NCBI RefSeq assembly: GCF_000716435.1
Contig: NZ_JNWO01000003.1
Location: forward strand, 186,001-250,000
Direction of reading: 5' to 3'
Length of the DNA stretch: 64,000 bases
From: Streptomyces xylophagus
Lineage (GTDB): Bacteria > Actinomycetota > Actinomycetes > Streptomycetales > Streptomycetaceae
Part shown: positions 8,836 through 17,399 of the stretch, piece after piece
Position numbering within the stretch: the stretch's first letter is position 1
Layout of the letters: the number at the start of each line of letters is the position of its first letter
Notes under the pieces: generated by a model
What the model saw: only the letters and a program-made list of their open reading frames with translations
What the model was told of the DNA's origin: nothing
Databases searched by the model: none
Translations under genes and position numbers: made by a program

Positions 8836-8877
8836 GGCGACTCCCCCAGCCCAAGGCACCGCCCGGATACCCCGGAG

Positions 8878-9663
8878 TCACCCCAGGCCCAACAGTTCCG
8901 CCAGATTCCCGCCCAGCACCCGGTCACGGACCTCGCCCGCAGACGTGACCCGTTCAATCGTCGTGCGCGCCACGACGGGGTCTCCGTAGGGAGCGTCCGA
9001 GCCGAAGAGGGTGCGGGTGGGGAGTTCGTGTATCGCGAGGCGGACGGCGAAGACGATGTTCGCCGTGGACAGTTCGAGGTGGAGGTTGGGGATCGCGCGG
9101 GTCAGCTCGATCGCCTCCATCCAGTGGGCTCCGGCCAGTTGGCTGATCACCAGCGGCACCTTCGGGTAGCGGGCGGCCAGTTGGGCGAGTGTGCGCAGGT
9201 CCCCCGCAGTGGTGGGCGCGAAGCCATGGACGACCACCGGGAGTCCGGCATGGTCGTTCGCCGCCCGAAGTACCGGCTCGACCAGGGCCGCCCGGTCCGG
9301 GGGCGGGGTGAGTTCCCCGATGCCGTACAACCCGCGACCGGTCACCTCTCGCTCCACCCGCGCCGCGGTCTCGGCGTCAGGACGGCCGAGGGGGACGGAG
9401 CCGAAGCCGATGAAACGGTCGGGGTGCGCGGCAAGAGCCTCGTCCAACTCCCGCATCGCCAGGGCGAATCCGTCGTCGCCGGAACCACCGCCCAACGCCC
9501 GCTCCAGCACACCCATTTCGCGGCGGAGGGAATCCAGGTCGCTCGCCCGTTCCGGGTGCGCGCGCGTGGGGAACAGCACCGTACGGTCCACACCCGCGTC
9601 GTCGAGCGCCAACAGGTGCGCGTCGAGCGGATCGTGGACATGGCTGTGGGCGTCGAGAATCAT
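8878..9663 (-). CDS. Amidohydrolase family protein (Amidohydro_2)
   Basis: A 261-residue TIM-barrel hydrolase. MILDAHSHVHDPLDAH at the N-terminus is the metal-binding DxHxH start of the ACMS-decarboxylase/amidohydrolase-2 group. FIGFGSVPLGRPDA, VVHGFAPTTAGDL and LFGSDAPYGDP supply the later His and Asp positions. Members hydrolyse or decarboxylate ring-cleavage products; the substrate here is unknown. The ATG at 9663 follows GGGAGG. The gene converges with paaK (42-bp gap) and is divergent from a MerR regulator. Confidence 0.85.
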   Translation of the reverse strand: MILDAHSHVHDPLDAHLLALDDAGVDRTVLFPTRAHPERASDLDSLRREMGVLERALGGGSGDDGFALAMRELDEALAAHPDRFIGFGSVPLGRPDAETAARVEREVTGRGLYGIGELTPPPDRAALVEPVLRAANDHAGLPVVVHGFAPTTAGDLRTLAQLAARYPKVPLVISQLAGAHWMEAIELTRAIPNLHLELSTANIVFAVRLAIHELPTRTLFGSDAPYGDPVVARTTIERVTSAGEVRDRVLGGNLAELLGLG

Positions 9664-9748
9664 GTGCGCCTCCCTGAACGTGCCGACCACCCGGCGGAAT
9701 GCGGGCTGCGGAGGCCAGTGTTGAGCCCTGACACCGTGGGAAGGTCAA

Positions 9749-10144
9749 GTGGGAGAGGAGCGCGAGCCGGTGCTGATCGGAGAGCTGGCCGAGCGGACGG
9801 GAACCAGCGAGCGGCTGCTGCGCCACTACGAACGGGCGGGGCTGCTACGACCCGGGCGGCTGCCCAACGGCTACAGGGAGTACGCCGATTCGGACACCGC
9901 CGCCGTACTCCGCATCCGCGCGCTGCTCGCGGCGGGGCTGCCCACCCGGGTCATCCGCCAGGTGCTGCCCTGCACCACGGACGAAGCCGCCGTGCAGCCG
10001 TGCCCGGGTGTACTCGACGCCCTGCGCGCCCAGTTGAGCGCCCTGGACCGCCGCTCCGCCGAACTCGCCGCGGCCCGTGAGGTGTTGCGGGACACCATCG
10101 CCGGCGCGGAGGCTCGCCCGGCCCCTGCCCCGGCTCCCGAATGA
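9749..10144 (+). CDS. MerR-family transcriptional regulator
   Basis: A 131-residue regulator with a canonical MerR winged helix: IGELAERTGTSERLLRHYERAGLLRPGRLPNGYREY (residues 8-43, continuous here). A coiled dimerisation helix (LDALRAQLSALDRRSAEL) follows. There is no Cys-rich metal loop at the C-terminus, which argues against metal sensing and for a small-organic or redox ligand. The start is the GTG at 9749, with GGGAAGG just upstream. A GTG at 9770 with GGAGAGGAG before it is an alternative. It is divergent from the amidohydrolase gene, which is its most likely target. Confidence 0.85.
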   Translation: MGEEREPVLIGELAERTGTSERLLRHYERAGLLRPGRLPNGYREYADSDTAAVLRIRALLAAGLPTRVIRQVLPCTTDEAAVQPCPGVLDALRAQLSALDRRSAELAAAREVLRDTIAGAEARPAPAPAPE

Positions 10145-10151
10145 GGGGCAC

Positions 10152-11648
10152 TCAGTCGGCGAACCGCTCCCGCAACTCCCGCTTCAGGATCTTCCCGCTG
10201 GCGTTCCGCGGCAGCTCGTCCACGAACAGGACGCGTTTCGGTGCCTTGAAGTGCGGGAGCTTCTCGCGTGCGTGGTCGATGAGTTGGGCCTCGGTGACCT
10301 CGCCGCGCGGGACGACGACCGCGGTGACGGCCTCGATCCAGCGGTCGTCGCGGAGGCCGATGACGGCGACCTCCGCGACGCCCTCGTGGGTGTAGAGCGC
10401 GTCCTCGACCTGGCGTGAAGCGACCAGTACGCCGCCGGAGTTGATGACGTCCTTCACTCGGTCGACGACGGTGAAGAAGCCGTGCGCGTCCCGTACCGCC
10501 AGGTCGCCGGAGTGGAACCAGCCGTCACGGAAGGCGGCGGTCGTCTCCTCGGGCTTGTCCCAGTAGCCCTCGCACAACTGCGGTGAGCGGTAGACGATTT
10601 CGCCCGAGGTGCCGTCGGGTACGTCCTTGCCGTCCTCGTCGACCACGCGGGCGTCCACGAAGAGGACCGGGCGGCCGCAGGAGTCCAGTCGACCCTTGTG
10701 CTCGTCGGGGCCCAGGACCGTGGCCAACGGGCCGATCTCGCTCTGCCCGAAGCAGTTGTAGAAGGCCAGTTTCGGGAGCCGTTCGCGCAGGCGCTCCAGG
10801 ACGGGCACCGGCATGATCGACGCGCCGTAGTACGCCTTGCGCAGCCCGCTCAGGTCGCGGGTCGCGAAGTCGGGCCGGTTCGCCAGGCCGATCCACACCG
10901 TGGGCGGGGCGAACAGGCTGTCCACGCGCCCGGCCTCGATCAGGTCGAAGAGCCGGTCCCCGTCGGGTGCGTCGAGGATGGTGTTGGTGGCGCCGACCGC
11001 CAGGTACGGCAGCAGGAACACGTGCATCTGCGCCGAGTGGTACAGCGGCAGCGAGTGCACCGGCAGGTCCCCCGCACTCAGGTCCAGGGCCGTGATCGCG
11101 CTCAAGTACTCGTGCACCAAGGCCCGGTGGGTCATCATCGCGCCCTTGGGCAGCGCGGTCGTGCCCGAGGTGTAGAGCAACTGCACCAGGTCCTCGGTGC
11201 GCGGCTCGGGCCCGTCGTACGGCGACGCCGACGTCAGTTGCTCCAGCAGCGAACCCTCCGCGTCCCGCAACGGCAACGTCCTTACGCCGACCGGGAGTTG
11301 ACCCGCGAGCCCGGGGTCGGTGAGCACCAGCGCGCTGCCGGACTGGCCGACGATGTAGGCGAGGTCGTCGCCGGTGAGGTTCTGGTTGACCGGCACATGC
11401 ACCAGGCCCGCGCGGGCGCAGGCGAGAAAGCCGATCAGGTAGGCGTCCGAGTTGTGGCCGTAGGAGCCGACCCGGTCGCCCGGTGCGAGGCCCTGGTCGA
11501 GGAGCACGGTCGCCGCGCGGGAGACGGCCTCGTCGAGTTCCTCGTAGGTCCAGGAGCGCTCGCCGTAGTCCACCGCGACGCGTGCGGGAGTTCGCCGGGC
11601 ACTGCGTCGCAGTACCCCGTCAACCGTGCTGCCGTGTCCGGGGGTCAT
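10152..11648 (-). CDS. Acyl-CoA synthetase (long-chain/4-coumarate ligase-like)
   Basis: A 498-residue adenylate-forming enzyme. Motifs in order are YTSGTTALPKGAMMTH (A3), YNCFGQSEIG (A5), FHSGDLAVRDAHGFFTVVDRVKDVINSGGVLVASRQVE (A7-A8, with gaps to family consensus small) and a terminal NASGKILKRELRERF with the catalytic Lys. It should activate a free acid to acyl-CoA. The start is the ATG at 11648 (MTPGHGSTVDGVL). It converges on the MerR gene with only 7 bases between stop codons. It lies downstream of a second synthetase gene in the same orientation but is separated from it by a strong terminator-like hairpin. Confidence 0.9.
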   Translation of the reverse strand: MTPGHGSTVDGVLRRSARRTPARVAVDYGERSWTYEELDEAVSRAATVLLDQGLAPGDRVGSYGHNSDAYLIGFLACARAGLVHVPVNQNLTGDDLAYIVGQSGSALVLTDPGLAGQLPVGVRTLPLRDAEGSLLEQLTSASPYDGPEPRTEDLVQLLYTSGTTALPKGAMMTHRALVHEYLSAITALDLSAGDLPVHSLPLYHSAQMHVFLLPYLAVGATNTILDAPDGDRLFDLIEAGRVDSLFAPPTVWIGLANRPDFATRDLSGLRKAYYGASIMPVPVLERLRERLPKLAFYNCFGQSEIGPLATVLGPDEHKGRLDSCGRPVLFVDARVVDEDGKDVPDGTSGEIVYRSPQLCEGYWDKPEETTAAFRDGWFHSGDLAVRDAHGFFTVVDRVKDVINSGGVLVASRQVEDALYTHEGVAEVAVIGLRDDRWIEAVTAVVVPRGEVTEAQLIDHAREKLPHFKAPKRVLFVDELPRNASGKILKRELRERFAD

Positions 11649-11699
11649 GACACATGATCCTCGGGCCGACGCCCGGGCAGGTCAAGCCGACTGGTCGAG

Positions 11700-11729
11700 G
11701 TGGTCCCGGCCCACATGGGGTGGGACCAC
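11700..11729 (-). terminator. Rho-independent-like hairpin
   Basis: GTGGTCCC and GGGACCAC form an 8-bp outer stem with an inner CCCA/TGGG stem, 30 bases before the stop codon end of the 11759-13369 gene on the + coordinate scale, i.e. just downstream of that minus-strand gene. No T-run follows, as is usual in Streptomyces. Confidence 0.6.
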
Positions 11730-11758
11730 ACCCTTCCCGCTCCGAGTTCCTACGGCAC

Positions 11759-13369
11759 TCACATGGGCCGCGTACGCCCCTCCCAGTACGGGTCCCGCAG
11801 CCGCCGCTTGTACAGCTTGCCGTTGGGGTCGCGGGGCATTTCGGCGATGAAGTCGATGCTCTTGGGCCGCTTGTAGCCGGCGAGTTCCTCGGCGCAGTGG
11901 TCGAGGAGGGCGGTGGCGAGGGCCGGGCCGGGCTCGTGGCCGGAGGCCGGTTCGACGACGGCCTTGACCTCCTCGCCCCAGTCGTCGTGCGGGATGCCGA
12001 AGGCAGCGGCGTCGGCGACGGCGGGATGGGCGAGGAGCGCGGACTCGATCTCGGCCGGGTAGATGTTGACGCCGCCCGAGATGATCATGTCGATCTTGCG
12101 GTCGCGGAGGAAGAGGTAACCGTCCTCGTCGAGGAGGCCGAGGTCGCCGACGGTGAAGAAGTCGCCGATGCGGTTCTTCTTCGTCTTGGCCTCGTCCTTG
12201 TGATAGGCGAAACCGCCGGTGCTCATCTTCATGTAGACCGTGCCGAGTTCACCCGGCGGGAGCCGCTTGCCGTCGTCGTCGAAGACCGCGAGTTCGCTGA
12301 TGGGCCAGGCCTTGCCGACCGTACCGGGCTTCTTCAGCCAGTCCTCGGCGGTCGCGAAGGCACCACCGCCCTCGCTCGCCGCGTAGTACTCCTCCACACA
12401 GTGGCCCCACCAGTCGATCATCGCCCGCTTCACATGGTCGGGACACGGGGCGGCGCCGTGGATGGCGTGCCGCATGGACGAGACGTCGTAGCGCGCCCGT
12501 ATGTCCTCGGGGAGGGCGAGGAGGCGGTGGAACTGGGTCGGGACCATATGGGTGTGGGTGCACTTCTCGCGGTCGATGAGGCGGAGCATCTCCTCCGGGC
12601 TCCACTTGTCCATCAGGACCAGGCGGTGCCCTATGTGCAGGCTCGCGCCCGCGAACTGGAGGACGGCCGTGTGGTAGAGCGGCGAGCAGACCAGGTGCAC
12701 GTTCTCGTCGAAGGGCTTGATGCCGAAGATGCCGAGGAATCCGCCGAGGTACGCCGACTCGGGCGGCCTGCCGGGCAAGGGGCGGCGGATGCCGCGGGGG
12801 CGTCCGGTGGTGCCGGAGGTGTAGTTCATGACCCAGCCGAGCGTGCGGTCCGTGGGCGCCGACTCCGGTTGTCCGTCGAGGAGTTCGGCGTACGGCCGGA
12901 AGCCCTCGACCGTGCCCACCGCGTACCGGTGGGTGGCGGGAAGGCCGGCCTCGTCGGCGGCCTGGCGGGCGGGCTCGGCGAACCGCTCGTGCGCGATGAG
13001 CACCTTGGCCCCGGAGTCCGCGACGATCCAGGCGATCTCGGGTGCGACGAAGTGGTGGTTGACGGGGACGAGGTAGAACCCGGCCTGGGTGGCGGCGAGA
13101 TGGGCCGTGAAGAACTCGACGCCGTTGGGCAGGACGACCGCGAAGGCGTCGCCGCGTTCGAGTCCGGCCGCGCGCAGACCGTGGACGAGTTGGTTGGCGG
13201 CGGCGTGCAGGCGTCCCGCGGTCCACACCGCGCCGTCGGGAGCGACGAGGACCTCACGATCGGGGTCCTGAGCGGCCTGGGCCCAGAAGCCGGCGGGCGG
13301 TGTGCTCACACCCTGTGTGGCCGCCCCACGTGTGGTCCCGCCCTGTGTGGTCTCCCCCTGCGCGCTCAC
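11759..13369 (-). CDS. Acyl-CoA synthetase (FadD-type)
   Basis: A 536-residue AMP-forming ligase with MNYTSGTTGRPRGIRRPLPG (A3), EYYAASEGGG (A5), FFTVGDLGLLDEDGYLFLRDR (A7) and a DPNGKLYKRRLRDPYW C-terminus. The A3 and A5 variants are typical of synthetases acting on branched or cyclic acids (family-level inference). The N-terminus carries a short repetitive Gly/Thr/Gln tract (residues ~4-20, TQGG/TRGA/TQGV), encoded by a tandem TGTGTGG-type DNA repeat at ~13308-13360. The GTG start at 13369 overlaps the TGA of the upstream flavoprotein by four bases (GTGA), with AGGAG before it, so the two genes are translationally coupled. Confidence 0.9.
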   Translation of the reverse strand: MSAQGETTQGGTTRGAATQGVSTPPAGFWAQAAQDPDREVLVAPDGAVWTAGRLHAAANQLVHGLRAAGLERGDAFAVVLPNGVEFFTAHLAATQAGFYLVPVNHHFVAPEIAWIVADSGAKVLIAHERFAEPARQAADEAGLPATHRYAVGTVEGFRPYAELLDGQPESAPTDRTLGWVMNYTSGTTGRPRGIRRPLPGRPPESAYLGGFLGIFGIKPFDENVHLVCSPLYHTAVLQFAGASLHIGHRLVLMDKWSPEEMLRLIDREKCTHTHMVPTQFHRLLALPEDIRARYDVSSMRHAIHGAAPCPDHVKRAMIDWWGHCVEEYYAASEGGGAFATAEDWLKKPGTVGKAWPISELAVFDDDGKRLPPGELGTVYMKMSTGGFAYHKDEAKTKKNRIGDFFTVGDLGLLDEDGYLFLRDRKIDMIISGGVNIYPAEIESALLAHPAVADAAAFGIPHDDWGEEVKAVVEPASGHEPGPALATALLDHCAEELAGYKRPKSIDFIAEMPRDPNGKLYKRRLRDPYWEGRTRPM

Positions 13370-14475
13370 TGGCCGCTCCTTCCGGCGATGCGGTTGATGC
13401 GGTCGACGGCGTGCTCGAAGCCGCGGGTGAGGTCGTCGAAGACGGCCTGGACACTGCGTTCGCTGTTCATCCGGCCGACGATCTGGCCGACGGGGGTGCC
13501 GAGCAGTGGTTCGACCTCGTACTTCTGGATGCGCGAGACGGCCTCGGCGACCAGCAGTCCCTGCAGCGGCATCGGGAGGGTGCCCGGTCCGCTCGCGTCG
13601 TCCCAGGCGTCGGTCCACTCGGTGCGCAGTTGGCGGGCCGGTTTGCCGGTCAGGGCGCGGGAGCGGACGGTGTCGCCGGACCCGGCGGCGAGCAGTTTGC
13701 GGGTCAGGGCGGCCGAGTGCATGTCTGCTTCTGTGGTGGTCAGCCATACAGAGCCCAGCCACACACCTTGAGCACCAAGACTGAGCGCGGCGGCCACCTG
13801 CTGTCCGCTGCCGATGCCGCCCGCGGCGAGTACCGGCAGCGGGTCGACGGCGTCGACGACCTCGGGTGTGAGCACCATGGAGGCGATCTCACCGGTGTGG
13901 CCGCCGGCCTCGTAGCCCTGCGCCACGACGATGTCGATCCCGCCCTCCGCGTGCTTGCGCGCGTGCCGGGCGCTGCCCGCGAGCGCGGCGACGAGGACGT
14001 CCTGGTCATGGGCGCGGGCCACGACGTCGGCGGGCGGGGAACCCAGCGCGTTGGCGAGCAGCTTGATCGGATAGTCGAAGGCGACGTCGAGCTGGTTGCG
14101 GGCGACCTGTTCCATCCACCCGGTGATGCGCCAGCCGGACACCTCGCCCTCGGCGAGTTCGGGCACGCCGTACTTGGCCAGGGTCTCGACGACGAACTGC
14201 CGATGCCCTTCCGGGATCATCGCCTCGACCTCGGCCTCGGTGACGCCCTCCACCTTCTTCGCCGGCATGACGACGTCGAGGCCGTACGGCAGCCCGTCGA
14301 CGTGCGCCTCCAGCCAGTCGAGGTCGTGCTTGAGGTCGTCGGGGGCGGTGTAGCGGACCGCGCCGAGCACTCCGAAACCGCCGGCCCGGCTGATGGCCGC
14401 GGCGACGGCGGGGAACGGCGTGAAGCCGAAGATGGCGTGCTCGATTCCCAGTTTCTTGCTCAACTCCGTCTGCAT
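13366..14475 (-). CDS. Nitronate monooxygenase-like FMN protein
   Basis: A 369-residue TIM-barrel flavoprotein of the 2-nitropropane dioxygenase/nitronate monooxygenase superfamily. Seen are AAAISRAGGFGVLGAVRYT near the N-terminus, the phosphate-binding GYEAGGHTGEIASMVLTPEVVD, and PVLAAGGIGSGQQVAAALSLGAQGVWLGS. Members near CoA ligases have been linked to acyl-CoA dehydrogenation or reduction rather than nitronate oxidation (family knowledge), which fits the coupling to the FadD gene. The start is the ATG at 14475; the ribosome site is weak. A palindrome at 14518-14534 lies ~45 bp upstream and matches the one at 2472. Confidence 0.85.
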   Translation of the reverse strand: MQTELSKKLGIEHAIFGFTPFPAVAAAISRAGGFGVLGAVRYTAPDDLKHDLDWLEAHVDGLPYGLDVVMPAKKVEGVTEAEVEAMIPEGHRQFVVETLAKYGVPELAEGEVSGWRITGWMEQVARNQLDVAFDYPIKLLANALGSPPADVVARAHDQDVLVAALAGSARHARKHAEGGIDIVVAQGYEAGGHTGEIASMVLTPEVVDAVDPLPVLAAGGIGSGQQVAAALSLGAQGVWLGSVWLTTTEADMHSAALTRKLLAAGSGDTVRSRALTGKPARQLRTEWTDAWDDASGPGTLPMPLQGLLVAEAVSRIQKYEVEPLLGTPVGQIVGRMNSERSVQAVFDDLTRGFEHAVDRINRIAGRSGQ

Positions 14476-14517
14476 GGGCGCAGAATGCCGCAGTCCTCCG
14501 GACGACGGAAGGCCTTT

Positions 14518-14534
14518 TCTGATGCTCCGTCAGA
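14518..14534. promoter_or_regulatory. 17-bp palindromic operator, copy 2
   Basis: TCTGAT-N5-GTCAGA matches the palindrome at 2472-2488 at 14 of 17 positions. It lies 43 bp upstream of the nitronate-monooxygenase-like start codon, in promoter position for that gene and the coupled acyl-CoA synthetase gene. Confidence 0.58.
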
Positions 14535-14540
14535 TTTTCC

Positions 14541-15311
14541 TCAGAGCAGGGCCCGCCGGGCGGTGAGCACGGGCTGGTAGAAGCCGCTGCTCTCCGGTCC
14601 GTGCCAACTGACGTCCGCGAAGCCCGCTTCGCGGACGGCATCGGTCAACTGGCGCCGCGTCTGGGCCCAGTAGGTGGTACGGCGGACCCGTACCTCCCAG
14701 CCGTCCCCGTCCGGCAGGAGCTGGAAGTGCTCGAGGTCGTAGCGCTCGCCGTCCTCGTGCCAGTGCCACAACTGGAAGGTGACCACGCGGCCTTGGCCGG
14801 TCGTCGACACCTGCGGAGCCGCGGACGCGGGACGGCCGGCGCGGATCTCGTCGTAGTCCCGGACGCTCAGCACAAGGAGCCCGTCGTCGCGCAGGACCCG
14901 TCGCATGCCGACCAGCGCCGCACGTACGTCGTCGGGTGTCAGCAGATGCGGCAACGAGTTGTCGGCACAGACCACGACGTCGAAGGCGGACGCCCGGAAC
15001 GGCAGTGTCCGCATGTCCGCCACGGTCACCGGAAGGCCGATACCCCGGGCAGCGGCCTCTGCGGCGGCCCGCGTGACCGCGGCCGGGCTCAGGTCGCTGC
15101 CGATCACTCCGTGTCCGACCGCGGCGAGCCCGATCGCCTGGGTGCCGATCCCGCAGGAACAGTCCAGCACCCGATGGGGCCCGGCCCCGAGCCGCGCCCG
15201 GACGAGCCCGTCGAGCGCCTCGGCCTGGCGGGCCATGCTCGCGTCCCAGTCCGGGAAGATCAGGTGGTAGTCGGCGGCGAGGCCGTCGTAGAAGTCCCGG
15301 ACCGAGGGCAC
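14541..15311 (-). CDS. Class I SAM-dependent methyltransferase
   Basis: A 256-residue Rossmann methyltransferase. Motif I is VLDCSCGIGTQAIGLAAVG, followed by GSDLSPAAVTRA, MRTLPFRASAFDVVVCADNSLPHL and an RVLRDDGLLVLSVRDYDEI strand. The two-residue variation CSCGIGT in motif I is typical of glycine/sarcosine-type and small-molecule methyltransferases. The acceptor is unknown. Two GTG starts are possible. 15311 has AGGAAGG at a normal distance, whereas at 15317 the same site sits too close, so 15311 is preferred. The stop of the 127-residue gene is 14 bases upstream, indicating an operon. Confidence 0.85.
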   Translation of the reverse strand: MPSVRDFYDGLAADYHLIFPDWDASMARQAEALDGLVRARLGAGPHRVLDCSCGIGTQAIGLAAVGHGVIGSDLSPAAVTRAAAEAAARGIGLPVTVADMRTLPFRASAFDVVVCADNSLPHLLTPDDVRAALVGMRRVLRDDGLLVLSVRDYDEIRAGRPASAAPQVSTTGQGRVVTFQLWHWHEDGERYDLEHFQLLPDGDGWEVRVRRTTYWAQTRRQLTDAVREAGFADVSWHGPESSGFYQPVLTARRALL

Positions 15312-15324
15312 GATCACCTTCCTG

Positions 15325-15708
15325 TCAGCGGTTTTCCAGCCGGACGTGCAGTTCCCGCTCCTGGTCGCCCGAGGTGACCGCGAGGTCGTGCACGATGAAC
15401 AGGGAGTCCAGGGTCGTACGGAACTGTTCGATGGCCCAGTACCCGCCCTGCAGATCCGCCTCGACGGACGCCCCGAGCCGGGCCGGGCCGCCGGAGGCGC
15501 CCTCGTGGGCGTCGGCGACGTCGAAGGTGCCGAGCCAGACCGTGGGGCGGGTGTCGTGGTGGTCCCGGGGTACGTCGTCCGCGTGCCGGTCGGATCCGTA
15601 GCACGCGCACAGCGTGTCGAACACGATCCGGGCGTCCTCCTTGCTGCACCCGCTGATCTCCACCGAGACGGATTCCGGGTGCCCTGGCACTGTGTGCACG
15701 CTGTCCAT
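15325..15708 (-). CDS. Conserved hypothetical protein (127 aa)
   Basis: A small acidic soluble protein with no family I can name. It opens MDSVHTVPGHPESVSVEISG and contains a Cys-Ala-Cys pair (LCACYGSDRH), several His residues (VPRDHHDTRP) and the segment WAIEQFRTTLDSLFIVHDLA. There is no signal peptide or membrane segment. The ATG at 15708 has GAGGAG about 8 bases upstream; the frame is open to 15747. It is 14 bp upstream of the methyltransferase gene on the same strand and probably co-expressed with it. Confidence 0.65.
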   Translation of the reverse strand: MDSVHTVPGHPESVSVEISGCSKEDARIVFDTLCACYGSDRHADDVPRDHHDTRPTVWLGTFDVADAHEGASGGPARLGASVEADLQGGYWAIEQFRTTLDSLFIVHDLAVTSGDQERELHVRLENR

Positions 15709-15771
15709 GGCGGTCGCTCCTCTCGTCCACTCCCAGAAAAGCACCACTTTCCCGGCAGGGCACCAGGGCGG

Positions 15772-17346
15772 TCAGCCGGCGTCGCCCTCCAATACCGCCA
15801 TCGCCGCGTTGTGCCCCGGTACACCGCTCACTCCCCCGCCACGCACGGCGCCCGCGCCGCACAGCAACACGTTCGCGTGCCGGGTCTCGACGCCCCAGCG
15901 GCCGGTGCCGTCCTGGGCGTAGGGCCAGCTCAGCTCGCGGTGGAAGATGTTGCCGCCGGGGAGCCGGAGGTCGCGCTCCAGGTCGAGCGGGGTCTTCGCC
16001 TCGATGCAGGGGCGTCCGTCCGCGTCGGTGGCCAGGCAGTCCGCGAGCGGTTCGGCGAGGTGGGCGTCGAGCTGGGCGAGGGTCGCCTTCAACAGCTCGT
16101 CGCGTACGGCGTCGTTGTCCCGTTCGAAGAGCCGCGCCGGGGTGTGCAGGCCGAAGAGGGTGAGGGTCTGGTAGCCGTCCTCGACGAGGTCCCGGCCGAG
16201 GATGCTCGGGTCGGTGAGGGAGTGGCAGTAGATCTCGGAGGGCGGTGCGGCGGGCAGCGAACCGGCCGTGGCCTGGGCGTGTGCGGTGGCGAGTTGGTCG
16301 TAGCCCTCGGCGATGTGGAAGGTGCCGGCGAACGCCTCGCGCGGGTCGACCGAGGTGTCGCGGAGCCTGGGCAGCCGTTTGAGCAGCATGTTCACCTTGA
16401 GCTGGGCGCCCTCTGCGGGGGCGGGCGGCTCGTCGCCGGTGAGGGCGGCCAGTTGTTGCGGGGAGGCGCCGACGAGGACGTGCCGGGCGGCCACGACGCC
16501 TTCGCCGTCGGCCGTGCGGTAGGTGATCTCGGCGGCGCGTCCGTCCGTGTCGATACGGAGGGCCTCGTGCCCGGTGGCGAGTACGGCGCCGGCCTCGCGC
16601 GCGGTCGTGGCGAGGGCGTCGGTGAGGGCGCCCATGCCACCGACCGGGACGTCCCAGGCGCCGGTGCCGCCGCCGATGACGTGGTAAAGGAAGCAACGGT
16701 TCTGCGCGAGCGAGACGTCGTGCGCGTCGGCGAAGGTGCCGATGAGAGCGTCGGTGAGGACGACACCCCGGACCAGGTCGTCGGTGAAGTTCTCCTCGAT
16801 AGCGACGCCGATCGGCTCCTCGAAGAGCATCCGCCACGCGTCTTCGTCGTCCACGCGGCGGCGCAGTTCGTCGCGGGTGGGCAGCGGTTCGGTGAGCGTG
16901 GGGAAGACCCGCTGCGCGAGGCGGCCGGTCATGCCGTAGAGCCGCTGCCAGGCCGCGTACTCGCGGTCGCCGCCGGTCAGCCGGGCGAAGGCGTCGCGGG
17001 TGCGGCGCTCGCCGCCGCCGACGAGGAGGCCGGTGGGGCGTCCGTCGCGTTCGACGGGGGTGTACGACGAGATGGTGCGTCCACGGATGCGGAAGTCGAG
17101 GCCGAGGTCCCGCACGATCTTCTTGGGCAGCAGGCTGACCAGGTACGAGTACCGGGAGAGGCGTGCGTCGACCCCGGCGAACGGGCGGGTCGACACGGCG
17201 GCGCCGCCGGTGGTGCCGAGGCGCTCCAGCACGAGCACGGAGCGCCCGGCCCGGGCCAGGTAGGCGGCGGCGACCAGGCCGTTGTGGCCACCGCCGACGA
17301 TGACGGCGTCGTAGGTCCGGTGTCCGGGTCCCTCGTGTGCAGGCAT
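15772..17346 (-). CDS. Phytoene desaturase-like FAD oxidoreductase
   Basis: A 524-residue flavoprotein of the phytoene-desaturase/PYROXD2-like amine-oxidase superfamily. The dinucleotide-binding motif YDAVIVGGGHNGLVAAAYLA is at residues 13-32, and the C-terminal FAD signature is NVLLCGAGAVRGGGVSGVPG. GGMGALTDALATTAREAGAVLATG is the second conserved block. Isoprenoid-pathway neighbours are absent, so a carotenoid role is unlikely and the substrate is unknown. The start is the ATG at 17346; ribosome-site evidence is weak (GAAGAA). The frame continues open into the 150-bp repeats upstream, which should not be annotated as part of the protein. Confidence 0.85.
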   Translation of the reverse strand: MPAHEGPGHRTYDAVIVGGGHNGLVAAAYLARAGRSVLVLERLGTTGGAAVSTRPFAGVDARLSRYSYLVSLLPKKIVRDLGLDFRIRGRTISSYTPVERDGRPTGLLVGGGERRTRDAFARLTGGDREYAAWQRLYGMTGRLAQRVFPTLTEPLPTRDELRRRVDDEDAWRMLFEEPIGVAIEENFTDDLVRGVVLTDALIGTFADAHDVSLAQNRCFLYHVIGGGTGAWDVPVGGMGALTDALATTAREAGAVLATGHEALRIDTDGRAAEITYRTADGEGVVAARHVLVGASPQQLAALTGDEPPAPAEGAQLKVNMLLKRLPRLRDTSVDPREAFAGTFHIAEGYDQLATAHAQATAGSLPAAPPSEIYCHSLTDPSILGRDLVEDGYQTLTLFGLHTPARLFERDNDAVRDELLKATLAQLDAHLAEPLADCLATDADGRPCIEAKTPLDLERDLRLPGGNIFHRELSWPYAQDGTGRWGVETRHANVLLCGAGAVRGGGVSGVPGHNAAMAVLEGDAG

Positions 17347-17399
17347 GGTTCTTCGTAACACGAGGTGATCTAGGTCGGCCAGGGGTGGGCGGGGGTCCT

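Noticed and set aside
11654..13771. 705-codon plus-strand open frame
   Set aside because: It is antisense to the acyl-CoA synthetase at 11759-13369 and the flavoprotein gene; composition is Arg/Val/Gly-rich shadow sequence.
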